Positions 55,246 to 64,000 of a DNA stretch of 64,000 nucleotides are shown here, in pieces. The translations under genes were made by a program, and so were the position numbers. Within the stretch, counting starts at the first letter, position 1. Each line of letters opens with the position of its first letter. The notes under the pieces were generated by a model, which saw only the letters and a program-made list of their open reading frames with translations, was not told the DNA's origin and ran no database searches. This DNA comes from CBDHCC01 sp965261015 (GTDB lineage: Bacteria; Pseudomonadota; Alphaproteobacteria; Sphingomonadales; Sphingomonadaceae): contig CBDHCC010000002.1 in NCBI GenBank assembly GCA_965261015.1, forward strand, positions 434,001-498,000, given 5' to 3'.

Positions 55246-56087
55246 GGCCGCGCCATCGGCGCGAGACCGGAGCAAGTCCACGGGGTTCGAGCAGCCGCAG
55301 GAGCACCTCGCTGGACCCGATCGTCCCCCCGCCCGGTCGCCGCCCCCGGCCCCCGGCCCTGCGCCGCTGGCTGGGCGGCGTCGTGCTGGTCGTCTCCCTC
55401 ATCGGCGCGGCGCTGGCGGTGGCGACGGGCTATGTCGGGGGTGCCGTGTGGACCGACACGCCCGCGCGCGCGAAAGGCACCGGCGCGCCGGTGGGCGCGG
55501 CGGTGTTCCTGTCGGGCGACATGGGGCCGAACTTCAGCCTGGCGCATGACGCCATCGACCGGCTGGCGGACGGCGGCGTGCCGGTGGTGGGCGTCAACAG
55601 CCTGGCCTTTTTCCGCCGACGACAGTCGCCGGCGCAGGTCCGCACCCTGATCCGGCGATCCATTCGGCGGGCAATCGCGCTGTCGGGGGCCGAGCGCGTG
55701 GTGCTGATCGGCCAGTCCTTCGGCGCGGACTCAATCCCGCTCGGCTTGGCCGACCTGCCGCCAGCGTTGCGGCGGCGGCTGGCCGGCGTGATCCTGATCG
55801 TGCCAGCCACCACCTACGAGCTGCGTGCCTCGCCCAGCGAGCTGTTCAGTTGGCGCGAGCCGGAGCACGCCACGGCGGCACAGCTCGGCAATCTGGGCGA
55901 CCTGCCGGTGGTCTGCGTGCGTGGGTCGGACGAGGCGGACAGCCTGTGCCCCGTCCTGGCGGCGCGCGGTGCCACCGTGCTTACCATGCCGGGTGGGCAC
56001 CGGCTGGACTTCGACGGTGCGGGTCTGGCCGACCGGGTGCAGGCGGCCGCGCGGACGCTTTTGAAACGCAGGCACTCAGCCGCTTAG
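55230..56087 (+). CDS. VirJ/AcvB-like single-domain hydrolase with an N-terminal anchor
   Basis: This 285-residue protein has an Arg/Pro-rich N-terminus, a membrane anchor (WLGGVVLVVSLIGAALAVAT), and one alpha/beta-hydrolase domain with nucleophile elbow VLIGQSFGADSIPLG and a C-terminal MPGGHRLDF histidine. It is related to the second domain of the AcvB-like protein at 49470. The ATG at 55230 lies inside the divergent kinase gene; a GTG near 55383 would remove the Arg-rich segment. Function is inferred as periplasmic hydrolysis of a lysyl-lipid or other ligand. Confidence 0.72.
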   Translation: MTKCSWPRHRRETGASPRGSSSRRSTSLDPIVPPPGRRPRPPALRRWLGGVVLVVSLIGAALAVATGYVGGAVWTDTPARAKGTGAPVGAAVFLSGDMGPNFSLAHDAIDRLADGGVPVVGVNSLAFFRRRQSPAQVRTLIRRSIRRAIALSGAERVVLIGQSFGADSIPLGLADLPPALRRRLAGVILIVPATTYELRASPSELFSWREPEHATAAQLGNLGDLPVVCVRGSDEADSLCPVLAARGATVLTMPGGHRLDFDGAGLADRVQAAARTLLKRRHSAA

Positions 56088-56154
56088 GACCGGGTGCGCG
56101 CCGGTGCAGTCGCCCTCAAACAGGTGAATGTCGGCGGGAAGAGGGGGCAGATCG

Positions 56155-56645
56155 ATGAATCGTGAAGCACTGAAGTCTGAGGCGCGGGGCTCGCCCACGC
56201 GCTCAGCCAATCGGACGATCCGTCGGATCAGCGGGTGGCCGCCAGCCTGGTGGACGGGCGCCCGATCTCCCGCGACGCGACCGACGTGGCCGACATCTCC
56301 TCGACACGCGGCGAGCGGTTGTCCGACCGCGTGGCGGCGATCGGTGGGTCCTGGGACTTCATTGTCGCCTTTGCCGCCGTGCTGCTCGGCTGGATGCTAT
56401 TGAACAGCGACGTGCTGTCCCGCTGGGGGCTGGCCTTCGACCCGTTCCCCTACATCTTCCTGAACCTGATGCTGTCCACGGTGGCCGCGATCCAGGCACC
56501 CATCATCATTATGAGCCAGAACCGCCAGTCGGCCAAGGACCGGCTGGCGGCCGAGCTGGACTATGAGGTGAACCTGCGCACCGAACTGGAACTGCTGCGC
56601 CTGCACGAGAAGATCGACGCGCTGCTTGCCCAGCGCCCGGAGTGA
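56155..56645 (+). pseudogene. DUF1003 family membrane protein, frameshifted near the 5' end
   Basis: The ATG at 56155 opens MNREALKSEARG. The rest of the family sequence (LAHALSQSDDPSDQRVAASL, then WDFIVAFAAVLLGWMLLNSD) continues in another frame. Adding one G to the GGGG run at 56186-56189 joins them into a 163-residue protein, the normal DUF1003 length. Two membrane helices (about 95-115 and 120-140) precede a charged C-terminus (MSQNRQSAKDRLAAELDY). A GTG at 56235 could otherwise start a 136-residue product. Function is unknown. Confidence 0.72.
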
Positions 56646-59600
56646 TTACGCCGCCGCAATTTCCGGTTCGGCGAGCCCCACGCCACCCGTCCGCTCCAGC
56701 TTGCCCCAGCCGACCAGTCCACCGCGCACGGCGGCGGCGACGGAGCGGATGACCACCAGGTACATCAGCTGGCGATAGGCGAACCGCTGCGCCACCAGCA
56801 GCAGGGCCGGGAACCGCTGGGGCCGGGGATCGAGGCGAAAGGCGATCCAGCCGGCCGTCACATCGACCACCACGAACACCAGCCAATAGAGTGCCATGCG
56901 CCCGACATCGCTTTGCGTCTGCGCCCAGCCGTGCTGGTGGATCCGCAGGGCCGTGCCCACGATGTTGCCGATCAGCGCCAGGTCGATGATCGGCGACAGG
57001 GAGGCGAACACGATCTGGAACAGCCACGCCTGCGGCATTCCGATCCAGGCCAGTCCGCGCGGCCGGCCGCGACGGACCACCGCGCGGTGCTTCCACAGGC
57101 ATTGCAGCGTGCCGAAGGACCAGCGGAAGCGCTGCTTGGCGAGCGCGCGGAAGCTCTCCGGTGCCTCCGTCCAGGCGACCGCGTCCACATCGTAGGCGGC
57201 TCGCCAGCCCGCGCGCTGCACGGCGATGGTCAGGTCCTGGTCCTCGGCCAACGTGTCCTCCGGATAGCCGCCGACCTCGTCCAGCGCGCGCCGCCGCCAC
57301 GCGCCCACGGCACCGGCACCACCGTGATCGCGCCGAGCGCGTCCAGTGCGCGCCGCTCCACATTCTGGGCGGTGGTGTACTCGATCGCCTGCCAGCGTGT
57401 GGCCAGGTTGCGCCGGTTGCCGACCTTGGCGTTGCCGGCGACGGCCCCCACCCGCTCGTCGGCGAACCAGCGGGCCAGGCGCGCGACCGTCTCCGCCTCG
57501 AACTGGGTGTCGGCGTCCAGCGCGATGACGATCTCGCCCGCCGCCAGCGCCAGCGCGCGGTTGAGTGCGGCCGCCTTGCCGCCGTTGGGTAGCGTCAACA
57601 GGCGCACGCGCCCGTCGTCGCCGAACCGCTCGGACACCAGCCGGCTGGTGGAATCGGTGGAGCCGTCGTCCACCACGATCACCTGCAGGGTCACGTTCCG
57701 GCTGGCGAGCACGCGCTCCACCGAGGCCACGATCACCCGCTCCTCGTTGAAGGCTGGGATGATCACGCTGACGAGGTGGTCGGCGGCGATCGGCGGCGGG
57801 GCGACCCGCCGGTCCAGGAGCGCCAGACCGGTCAGCAGCACCGCGCGCGCGATGCCTAGGCCGATTGCGAGAAAGAACAGCCACTTCAACGCGAAGGCGA
57901 GGCCGGCGAGAACCAGGAACAGCCCCACGTCGGACCGGACGGCGAACAGGTCCGCGCCCGTGACCGCCGGCATCAGGGCGGCGGGCGTCACCCCGGCCAG
58001 GGTGGACAACGGCACGATTCGATAGCCGTTCGCGCGCAGCGCCGCGATGATGCGGGGCAGCGCGGCCACGGTTTGCGCGCGATCGCCGCCGCCATCGTGC
58101 AGCAGCACGATGTCGGCGCTCTCCCCGGCCTTGGGGTGGGCGATCTGACCCAGCGTCTCGCGGACGATGGCATCGACGCCCGGCCGCTGCCAGTCGTTGG
58201 GGTCCACGTGCAGGCCCACGATCGTATAGCCCCGGTCCTGCGCCAGGGTGGCGGGCACCAGCTCGTCGGCGGTGGTGGGCTCGGCATCCCCGAAATAGGG
58301 CGCACGGAACAGGCGGGTCGAGTGGCCGGTGTACGCCTCGATCATGCGCTGGTTGGCGTTCAGCTCCAGCTCCGTGCCCAGCACCGACTCCTGCGCCAGG
58401 TTGGGGTGGGTGTAGGTGTGATTGCCGACCGCGTGCCCCTCATCATAGATCCGGCGCAGCAGCAGGGGATGCTGCAACGCGTTCTCCCCGATCACGAAAA
58501 AGGTGGCGGGCGTCGCCGTCGCCTTCAGCACGTCCAGGATGCGGGGCGTCCAGTCGGGATCGGGGCCGTCGTCGAAGGTCAGCGCGATCTCGCGCCGGGC
58601 CGCGCCGTAACGCCGCACGACGTAGGGGGTCGGCAAGGTGCGGTAGACCTCGTCCGTGATGGCGCCCGCCGGGCTGAAGCGAACGGCGCGCCGGCCGGTG
58701 GTCGGCTGGGCCACGATCCGCAGCAGCTCGCCCGTGCCGACCACGTCGTTGCCCAGCGGCACGGGGAGCGTGTCGAGCGCCGGCGCGCCGCCCCCGCGCC
58801 AGCCGGCGAGGTCCGGCCAGACGCCCGGGTCCTCGCTGCCCAGCCGCCACAGTGCCACGCCCGCGACCGTGCCGCCGACCGCGCGCAGCTGATTGGCGAC
58901 GGCGGCGGCGTCCACCATCCAGACGGTGTGGGCCTCTCCGTCTTCCTCGTAGGCAAAGCCGCTGTTGCCGCTCGCCGGGTCCCAGCGCGGCACGACGCCG
59001 CTGTCGTGCGCCGCCAGCCACGCCTCGGCGACCGTCAGCGGATCGGTGCCGCCGCCGTGCCAGTCGTAGGCGTAGCTGGCGATCGCCACGATCAGCTTGG
59101 CCGGCGGCACCGCCGCGCGCGCCGCGGCAAGCCGGCTCTCAAAGAACACCTGGCTGGCGATCGGCCCGGGCGGGCCGCCGTCGGCGTGCTCGTCGTAATT
59201 CATCAGGATGACATGGTCGACCGAGCGGGCCAGGCGGTCCAGGTGCCAGTCGGGGTCGTCCGCCGGCGCGGCGACCGCTACCTCCGCGCCGCCCAGCGCC
59301 CGCTTCGCCCGCCCCAGGAAGGCGCAATAGGCGGGCTGCGCCTGGGCCGGCAGCTCCTCGAAATCGAACATCACGCCGGCGTCGTGCCGCCCCGCCACGG
59401 CGGCCGCGACCTGCGCCAGAACCCGATCGGCCGCCGCCGGGTGGGCGAGCAGGTCGGCAATGCCCGCCCCGTTCCAGCGGCCCGCCTCGAAGTTCTGCAC
59501 CAGCAGCACCGTCCTGGGCCGGCGAGGCGACTGCGCCAGCAGCCGGTCCAGTTTGGGATCGTCCTGCACGGTCAGCGTGTGATCCGGCCCGCTGACCTGC

Positions 59601-59956
59601 GCCAGCGCGGGCACCACCCAATCGAGTTCGCCCATGTGCCGCTGCAAGGACAGGCGGCTGGTGTCGTCCCAAGGCACGTAGAAGCCGATGACCAGCGGTT
59701 GTCCCGTTGTGACTCCGGCCAGCGGGGGCCGCGCCAGCCGGCCTAACCGATGGCCCAGATTGGCCAGCTGCGTGCGGAAGGGCAGCGGCTGCAACCGCTC
59801 CGTCTTCAGTGGCAAGGCCCTGGGCGTGGGCACGGCCGCCACCGTAGCGGCGAAGCCGACGGCCGCCAGCGCCACCAGCAGGACCAGCACCGCCACCGCG
59901 CGCGCCGACCACACCCGCCGCCGGCCGGACGCGTCAAAGAAGATGGGCGACGTCAC
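56646..59956 (-). pseudogene. GH18-polysaccharide deacetylase-GT2 fusion, with one frameshift
   Basis: The intact frame would encode 1103 residues. An N-terminal membrane segment leads to a GH18-like domain (about 60-400, GVMFDFEELPA). A polysaccharide deacetylase domain follows (about 440-640: LTFDDGPDPDWTPR, HTYTHP, FRAPYFG, LLHDGGGDR). After two helices comes a processive GT2 (VSVIIPAFNEE, VIVVDDGSTD, ALDADT, LAEDQDLTI, QRFRWSFG). The last two motifs lie in the shifted frame. One missing base near 57313 (CCC to CC on the plus strand) explains the break. The fusion suggests secretion and editing of an N-acetylhexosamine polymer. It converges on the DUF1003 gene with no gap. Confidence 0.82.
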
Positions 59957-60236
59957 GGGTAGGGCGATCCGAGAGGTGGAGAGCGGCCCAGACTACACGG
60001 GCGGACGTGACGGGACGCGGCACGCCACGTGAACATCCTGACAGGATCAGGTCGGGCCGTTGCCGCTGGTTGTTGTTCCTCTCGCTGATCGCGCGAGGAC
60101 CGGTTTTTTGGACGCCAAGCTGTGACGGCAACATCATTGTATAAATTGGATCACACGGAAGCGCCTCGGCTCCGGCTTGCGCTTTGCCTCACATCTCTGA
60201 TCGAAACTCCAAGCCGGTCGACGGTGAGCAGGGGAG

Positions 60237-61021
60237 TTAGGCGTCGTGGACAAAGGGTATCCACAGTTTGATTGAAGCGAGAGCGACGAAGCCGAGGTAG
60301 GATTGCCTGGTTTTGTCGTAGCGTGTGGCGACGCGCCGCCAGTTCTTGAGCTTGCTGAACAGGCGTTCGACGAGATTGCGCCAGCGGTATTTCTCGCGAT
60401 CGTGCGGGATGGGTATGCGGCGGTTGCTTTTGGCGGGGATGACGGCCTCAACGCCAGCGGACGCGATCTCCGCGCGGATGGCGTCGGCGTCGTAGCCCTT
60501 GTCGGCAAGCAGCGCCTCGATCTTGTCGGTCAGCATCCGGAACAGCGGGCCAAAGCCCTGCACGTCGTGCGCCTGGCCCGGCGTCAGGACAAAGCCGAGC
60601 GGCCGACCGTGTCCGTCGCACCGCGCGTGGAGCTTGGTGGTGAAGCCGCCGCGCGAGCGGCCAAGCCCTTGGGTCTCTTGATCCCCCTTTTTAGCCCGAC
60701 GGCGCAGTGATGCGCCCGGACCACCGTGCTGTCGATCATGTCGGCGCTGGTGTCGCGCTCCACCATCTCGGCCAGCGTCTCCAACATGGCGTCGAACACG
60801 CCGGTCTCGACCCACCGTCGGTAGCGCCGAAACACACTGTTCCACTTGCCATATTCGTTGGGCAGCAGACGCCATTGCGCCCCTGACCGCGCCATCCACA
60901 TCATGCCCTCGAAATACAGGCGATTGTCGCCCGCAGGCCGGCATCCGCGACCACGCTCCGACGGCAACAGCGGACCGATCAGCGCCCACTCCTCATCCGA
61001 TACCCCAATTCGCTCGCCCAA
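60237..61021 (-). CDS. IS5-family transposase in two overlapping frames
   Basis: The first frame (60584-61021) has the N-terminal DUF4096-like segment (SDEEWALIGPLLPSERG, MMWMARSGAQWRLLPNEYG) and the first catalytic Asp (DMIDSTVVRAHH). The second frame (60237 to about 60690) has TTKLHARCDGHGRPLGF, ALLADKGYDADAIR and the DDE Glu region (YRWRNLVERLFSKLK). They join by a -1 shift at AAAAAGGGGG (about 60684-60693). IS427-group elements are known for such programmed frameshifts, so this copy may be active. Confidence 0.85.
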
Positions 61022-61086
61022 CGTCGCCCCAAAAGACAGCCTTGAATCAACCTCCGAGTCTCAGGTCAAGCTTTGTCCACGAAGCC
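60240..61086 (-). mobile_element. IS5-family (IS427-like group) element, 847 bp
   Basis: The ends GGCGTCGTGGACAAAG and GGCTTCGTGGACAAAG (right end, reversed) match at 14 of 16 positions. TA flanks both ends (60238-60239 and 61087-61088), the expected short target duplication. The element carries the two-frame transposase. It lies just upstream of the frameshifted GH18-GT2 gene, with a 283-base gap. Confidence 0.85.
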
Positions 61087-61404
61087 TAGTTCGCTTTAGG
61101 GTATTTGCTTCTCTCCTGTAGCTGTGATGGCTAGCGGAGAACGGGGGGGGGGGAGGTTATGCTGGCCGACAGCGGAATGGCAGCATTTGGGTGAGCAGAC
61201 AGAGGAAGCAGACATTCGCTCAGCACCAAGCGAAGGCGGGTTAGACCCATTTGCGGACGTTCGCGGCGGCTAAAGCGTTCACTGACTTCCGACATTAGTT
61301 CAGGTGCTGCTTGACGGCTCGGATTGACCGAATACGAAGTGCCAGGTTTGCAACAGCCTTAGGCTCGAATGCGACCGTTCGGCTCCCAAGGCAGACGCCG
61401 CCGA
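61087..61404. other. Non-coding region with an 11-G tract
   Basis: No gene is supported in these 318 bases. An uninterrupted run of 11 G lies at 61143-61153. A degenerate copy of the GCGGACG-centred repeat lies near 61250. Confidence 0.6.
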
Positions 61405-61944
61405 TCAGCGTGGGCAGAACCGCTCGATCATTGCTGGAACGATGCCATCGGTCATCATCGTGGAACCGGTACTGACATATCCCAGGTAGGCCCAATAGAG
61501 GATTACGGCACTTGCGGCGGCGTGCTCTGCCGATGTTCCTGAGCTGCGCAAAAGGCGGGTGAGCAAAGCGACGCGACGCTGATCCACCCGCTGCACGGCA
61601 GCGGCGGCTGTGGAAGACACCGCCGCCCAACTCCGAACAGCACGTTCCAGGTGAACGGGAGAATGGAAGGCGGAACGAATGAGCGAGGGCAGCGCCGCCG
61701 ATGCTGGTTGGCCTCGGACGGCAACCGCTTGAGCATATGGCAGATCAACCGCGACGGTTTCCCACTTGCGGAGCACCGCCTCCTCGAAGTCCGGCACATC
61801 GGAAAAGTGCCAGTAGAAGCTGCCGCGGGACACACCCAACTCGCCCGCCAAGCGGTCGGCGCGAAGCGACTGGTAGCCACCGACCGCCAAGCTCTTCAAC
61901 GCGGCCTCCAGCCAATCCTGCCGGGAAAGGCGCTGCGCCACCAT
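61405..61944 (-). CDS. TetR family transcriptional regulator
   Basis: This 179-residue protein (start MVAQRLSRQDWLEAALKSLA; an ATG 12 bases further up is an alternative) has a TetR HTH (YQSLRADRLAGELGVSRGSFYWHFSDVPDFEEAVL). The ligand domain is variable. It is divergent from a small membrane-protein gene 66 bases away and probably regulates it. The gap contains TGCATTGAC ... TTGACGATGCA, a near-palindrome that could be an operator. Confidence 0.85.
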   Translation of the reverse strand: MVAQRLSRQDWLEAALKSLAVGGYQSLRADRLAGELGVSRGSFYWHFSDVPDFEEAVLRKWETVAVDLPYAQAVAVRGQPASAALPSLIRSAFHSPVHLERAVRSWAAVSSTAAAAVQRVDQRRVALLTRLLRSSGTSAEHAAASAVILYWAYLGYVSTGSTMMTDGIVPAMIERFCPR

Positions 61945-62010
61945 ACAGGAGTGCATTGACGAAGCCGGCTTGACGATGCAATACCATACACAACTGCATG
62001 GAGAGGCAAG

Positions 62011-62367
62011 TTGACGGTCATTCTCGTTCCGGCTGGCCTGCTCCTGATCGCAGCGGCACTCTACCATGGCTACCTCGGCCAAACGCGGCTGATCGGCCCT
62101 GCGACATTCCCTAATCAGCAAGCGAAGGCGCTGGTCAGCCTAATTTGGCAGTTCAGCACGGTGGTTTGGATGGTCAGCGGAGGGGTCATTGCCTCGTCAC
62201 CTTGGTTGTTCGACGATGAAGCTCGTCCTTGGGCGGTGCTCGTTGCCTGTTTGCCGGTCGGCTACGGAATAGTCGGCAACTGCTGGATCACACGCGGGCG
62301 GCACTTCGGCTGGAAGGTCTTCGCATCCATCGTCGCTGCTGCGGTAATTGGAGCGCTGCTCGGCTAG
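62011..62367 (+). CDS. Small four-helix integral membrane protein, unknown function
   Basis: This 118-residue protein has a TTG start at 62011, preceded by GGAGAGG. Four hydrophobic segments (VILVPAGLLLIAAALYHGYL, LIWQFSTVVWMVSGGVIA, WAVLVACLPVGYGIVGNCWI and FASIVAAAVIGALLG) cover most of its length. I do not recognise a family. Its divergent TetR partner suggests a ligand-responsive membrane function such as efflux or stress protection. Confidence 0.6.
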   Translation: MTVILVPAGLLLIAAALYHGYLGQTRLIGPATFPNQQAKALVSLIWQFSTVVWMVSGGVIASSPWLFDDEARPWAVLVACLPVGYGIVGNCWITRGRHFGWKVFASIVAAAVIGALLG

Positions 62368-62680
62368 GAGCTAGGCGGCGCGAGACGCTCAGCTTCTCGG
62401 CGGTATGCCGACTAGCAGCTTCCGAGTGCCTGGACGCAGGTTTCGGAACTCCATTCATGTGACCGCCGTTTTCTTGATGACCCAGAGCCGGTCATTCACG
62501 GCCACTCGCTGGCTTCCCGTAAGCTGTCGTCCGTTCAGGTGCTCCTACACGGCTGCGACTGACCGTTTTCGGACTGTCGGCTTTTCGAGCGCAAAACCAC
62601 TTGCCTGTCGTTCCTCGCCCCTGTCAGATACCACAATCCCTTCAGCCATTGTCGGTCTCAGCCGGGCAATGGCCTTGTTT
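62368..62680. other. Non-coding region
   Basis: Nothing with coding, RNA or repeat character was recognised in these 313 bases. A plus-strand frame through part of it is antisense to the next gene and has no supporting motif. Confidence 0.5.
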
Positions 62681-64000
62681 CTACCCAAGCCGGCGGCGCG
62701 CGACCCGACGCTCTTCGTCCGAGAAGAGGCCAGTCCATTCGGGTTTCAGGACAATGGATTCAATTGCGAGATCCAGACGGCCGAGCTCGAACAGACGTGC
62801 GAAACCAACCGAGGGTGGCTTTGCAAGCAAATGTCTGGCGGCATCGACTGCACCTCGACGCTCCATCAAATCGAGCATGCCCGTAGGCCGATACCCGAGC
62901 TTTTCGCACTCTCTGTACGTGTTCAGAAGCTCTGCTTCAAAGTAGCGCGCAAGTGAATGAAGTTCGACTGAAGTATTCCGCTCTTGGGAGGCGGATCCGT
63001 CGGTGTTGCTTTGCTCGAATTCGGTGTTTGAGAAGAGCTGAGCAAGTTGGTCAGCAGAAGCAGTCAGCCATCCCACGAGCTCGCGAATTGCCTCAAGACC
63101 CTCCAGGACCTTTGTCCGCTCGTTCTCGAAAGAAAGTGTCGGATCGATCCCGGGCGTGGCTACGTCGATTGCGAGAGATTTGCCGGCAGCTCGCAACGTG
63201 AACCGTGTCCCTGCCAAAATCCCGCTCGCATTGAACGAAGGCAAAAGTTCGGCTTGCCCTGCAAACTGCGCGTTGACGTATCGCGTTAGAGCTCCCGAGC
63301 CGAACTCGTGTCGGATAATGACGGGAGGGAGGTCCGGCCCAAGTGTGACGGGCCCGAAAATGCGTGTGAGGGCTTTCGGTCCATCAGTCGATGGCCGAAC
63401 GGGAAGGGCTGGGAGAACTTCTAGTGCGAGCTCTGCATAAGCTTTCGCGAAATTTCGCTTGGCCTCAATAGTTATGGGAGTCCAAGCGTTCTCTGACCGA
63501 CGCCCGCATATTGCTTCGAGAAGTTCTATTCTGGCCGTTAGCCGCGCGATTATCTCCAGCTCCAATTCGGGGTTTCGAAGTCGCTCCCCAAGCGTGGAAA
63601 TGATGTCCTCGATCGCAATTTCGCCATCAAAATGGCTGTCATGCACCAGACTGGAAAACTGAGCTCTTGGCGCGACGAGTATGGTGGCTACTACATAAGC
63701 ACCAAGCTCCGCTCGCAGTGCTTCCGCCTCTGCAGCGTAGGCCGCTGCCTGTCCCTCCTGAAATCCCGATCCAACTTTGTTCTCAATCAGGATTGCTGCC
63801 TTCAGTTGGTTCTCATCGCAGAACCATCCGATCCGAACATCAGTTTGGCGCGAATCTTGAGCCCGGGTTGGCGATTTGTGTAGCCGAATATCAGTGTTAT
63901 CGGGCGCCCTGAATGCTGTCCCGGCACGGGCCACAAACCACGCCCGGAACTCGGGTGAAGCATAAAGCTCCTCGACAAGAAAATTGTCGAGATCGCGCTC
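62681..64000 (-). CDS. PD-(D/E)XK nuclease superfamily protein, 5' end off the window
   Basis: The frame is open to the right edge, giving 439 residues of the C-terminal part. Near the edge LDNFLVEELYASPEFRAWF resembles the start of this group. A PD-(D/E)XK signature follows: QTDVRIGWF, AAILIENKVGSGF (E-x-K) and QEGQAAAYAAEAEAL. The remaining 300 residues are of unknown fold. Such proteins are common in accessory and defence-related regions, but no partner gene is in view. A GTG at 63932-63934 gives an apparent start but the conserved upstream residues argue against it. Confidence 0.72.
   Translation of the reverse strand, partial: ERDLDNFLVEELYASPEFRAWFVARAGTAFRAPDNTDIRLHKSPTRAQDSRQTDVRIGWFCDENQLKAAILIENKVGSGFQEGQAAAYAAEAEALRAELGAYVVATILVAPRAQFSSLVHDSHFDGEIAIEDIISTLGERLRNPELELEIIARLTARIELLEAICGRRSENAWTPITIEAKRNFAKAYAELALEVLPALPVRPSTDGPKALTRIFGPVTLGPDLPPVIIRHEFGSGALTRYVNAQFAGQAELLPSFNASGILAGTRFTLRAAGKSLAIDVATPGIDPTLSFENERTKVLEGLEAIRELVGWLTASADQLAQLFSNTEFEQSNTDGSASQERNTSVELHSLARYFEAELLNTYRECEKLGYRPTGMLDLMERRGAVDAARHLLAKPPSVGFARLFELGRLDLAIESIVLKPEWTGLFSDEERRVARRRLG

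Noticed and set aside
62405..62956. A plus-strand frame of 183 codons
   Set aside because: It overlaps the nuclease-like gene in antisense and has no recognisable motif or start signal.

Overview
The window is high-GC DNA that reads as an alphaproteobacterial chromosome, most likely a sphingomonad (Sphingomonas or a close relative). This rests on the RpoB/RpoC, ribosomal and HspQ protein sequences and on the GTCCTGAGCCTGTCGAAGGA-type palindromic repeats, which I associate with sphingomonads. Two accessory islands interrupt the housekeeping backbone, and the right edge (about 60-64 kb) also looks accessory.

Layout. 1-6.6 kb holds metabolic genes: partial maiA, a fatty acid hydroxylase, a DUF2147 protein, tesB, phoD, a class II aldolase, an enoyl-CoA hydratase and a Dps-like protein with a signal peptide. 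6.8-16.7 kb holds rpoC, rpoB, rplL and rplJ, all on the minus strand. Their usual neighbours rplA, rplK, nusG, secE and tRNA-Trp lie at 31.7-33.9 kb. The roughly 15 kb between rplA and rplJ holds an aldo/keto reductase and a defence island: an MmeI-like restriction-modification enzyme, a two-reverse-transcriptase DRT3-type antiphage operon, a DUF2026-like protein, a HigBA-type toxin-antitoxin pair and two overlapping tyrosine integrases. 33.9-40 kb carries an SDR protein, obgE, a TetR/hydrolase pair, a 1.2 kb repeat-rich gap, rpmA, rplU and hspQ. A tRNA-Ser(CGA) at 40.1 kb is followed by a second small island (40.3-47.4 kb): integrase, AlpA-like regulator, a type IIG-like restriction-methylase and a winged-helix PD-(D/E)XK protein. 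48-60 kb is an envelope cluster: a two-component system flanking an AcvB-like lipoprotein, DUF2147 and mprF, then a VirJ-like protein, DUF1003 and a GH18-deacetylase-GT2 fusion. 60-64 kb has an IS5-family element, a TetR/membrane-protein pair and a partial PD-(D/E)XK protein.

Most interesting system. The RT operon at 22.3-27.1 kb has two overlapping RT genes. The second is split by a 1,244-bp IS3-family (IS407-like) element inserted inside its catalytic Y-V-D-D codons, with a 4-bp target duplication. Removing the element and one duplication restores a 689-codon frame. Directly downstream is a predicted structured RNA with an unpaired ACACACA tract enclosed by a perfect 6-bp stem. This would fit the ncRNA template I recall for DRT3 systems, which make alternating GT/AC repeat DNA. 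The locus therefore looks like a complete but IS-inactivated DRT3 system.

Several genes (DUF1003, the GT2 fusion, the IS3 orfB) carry one- or two-base frameshifts, at least two of them in G/C runs. These may be sequencing errors or real decay.
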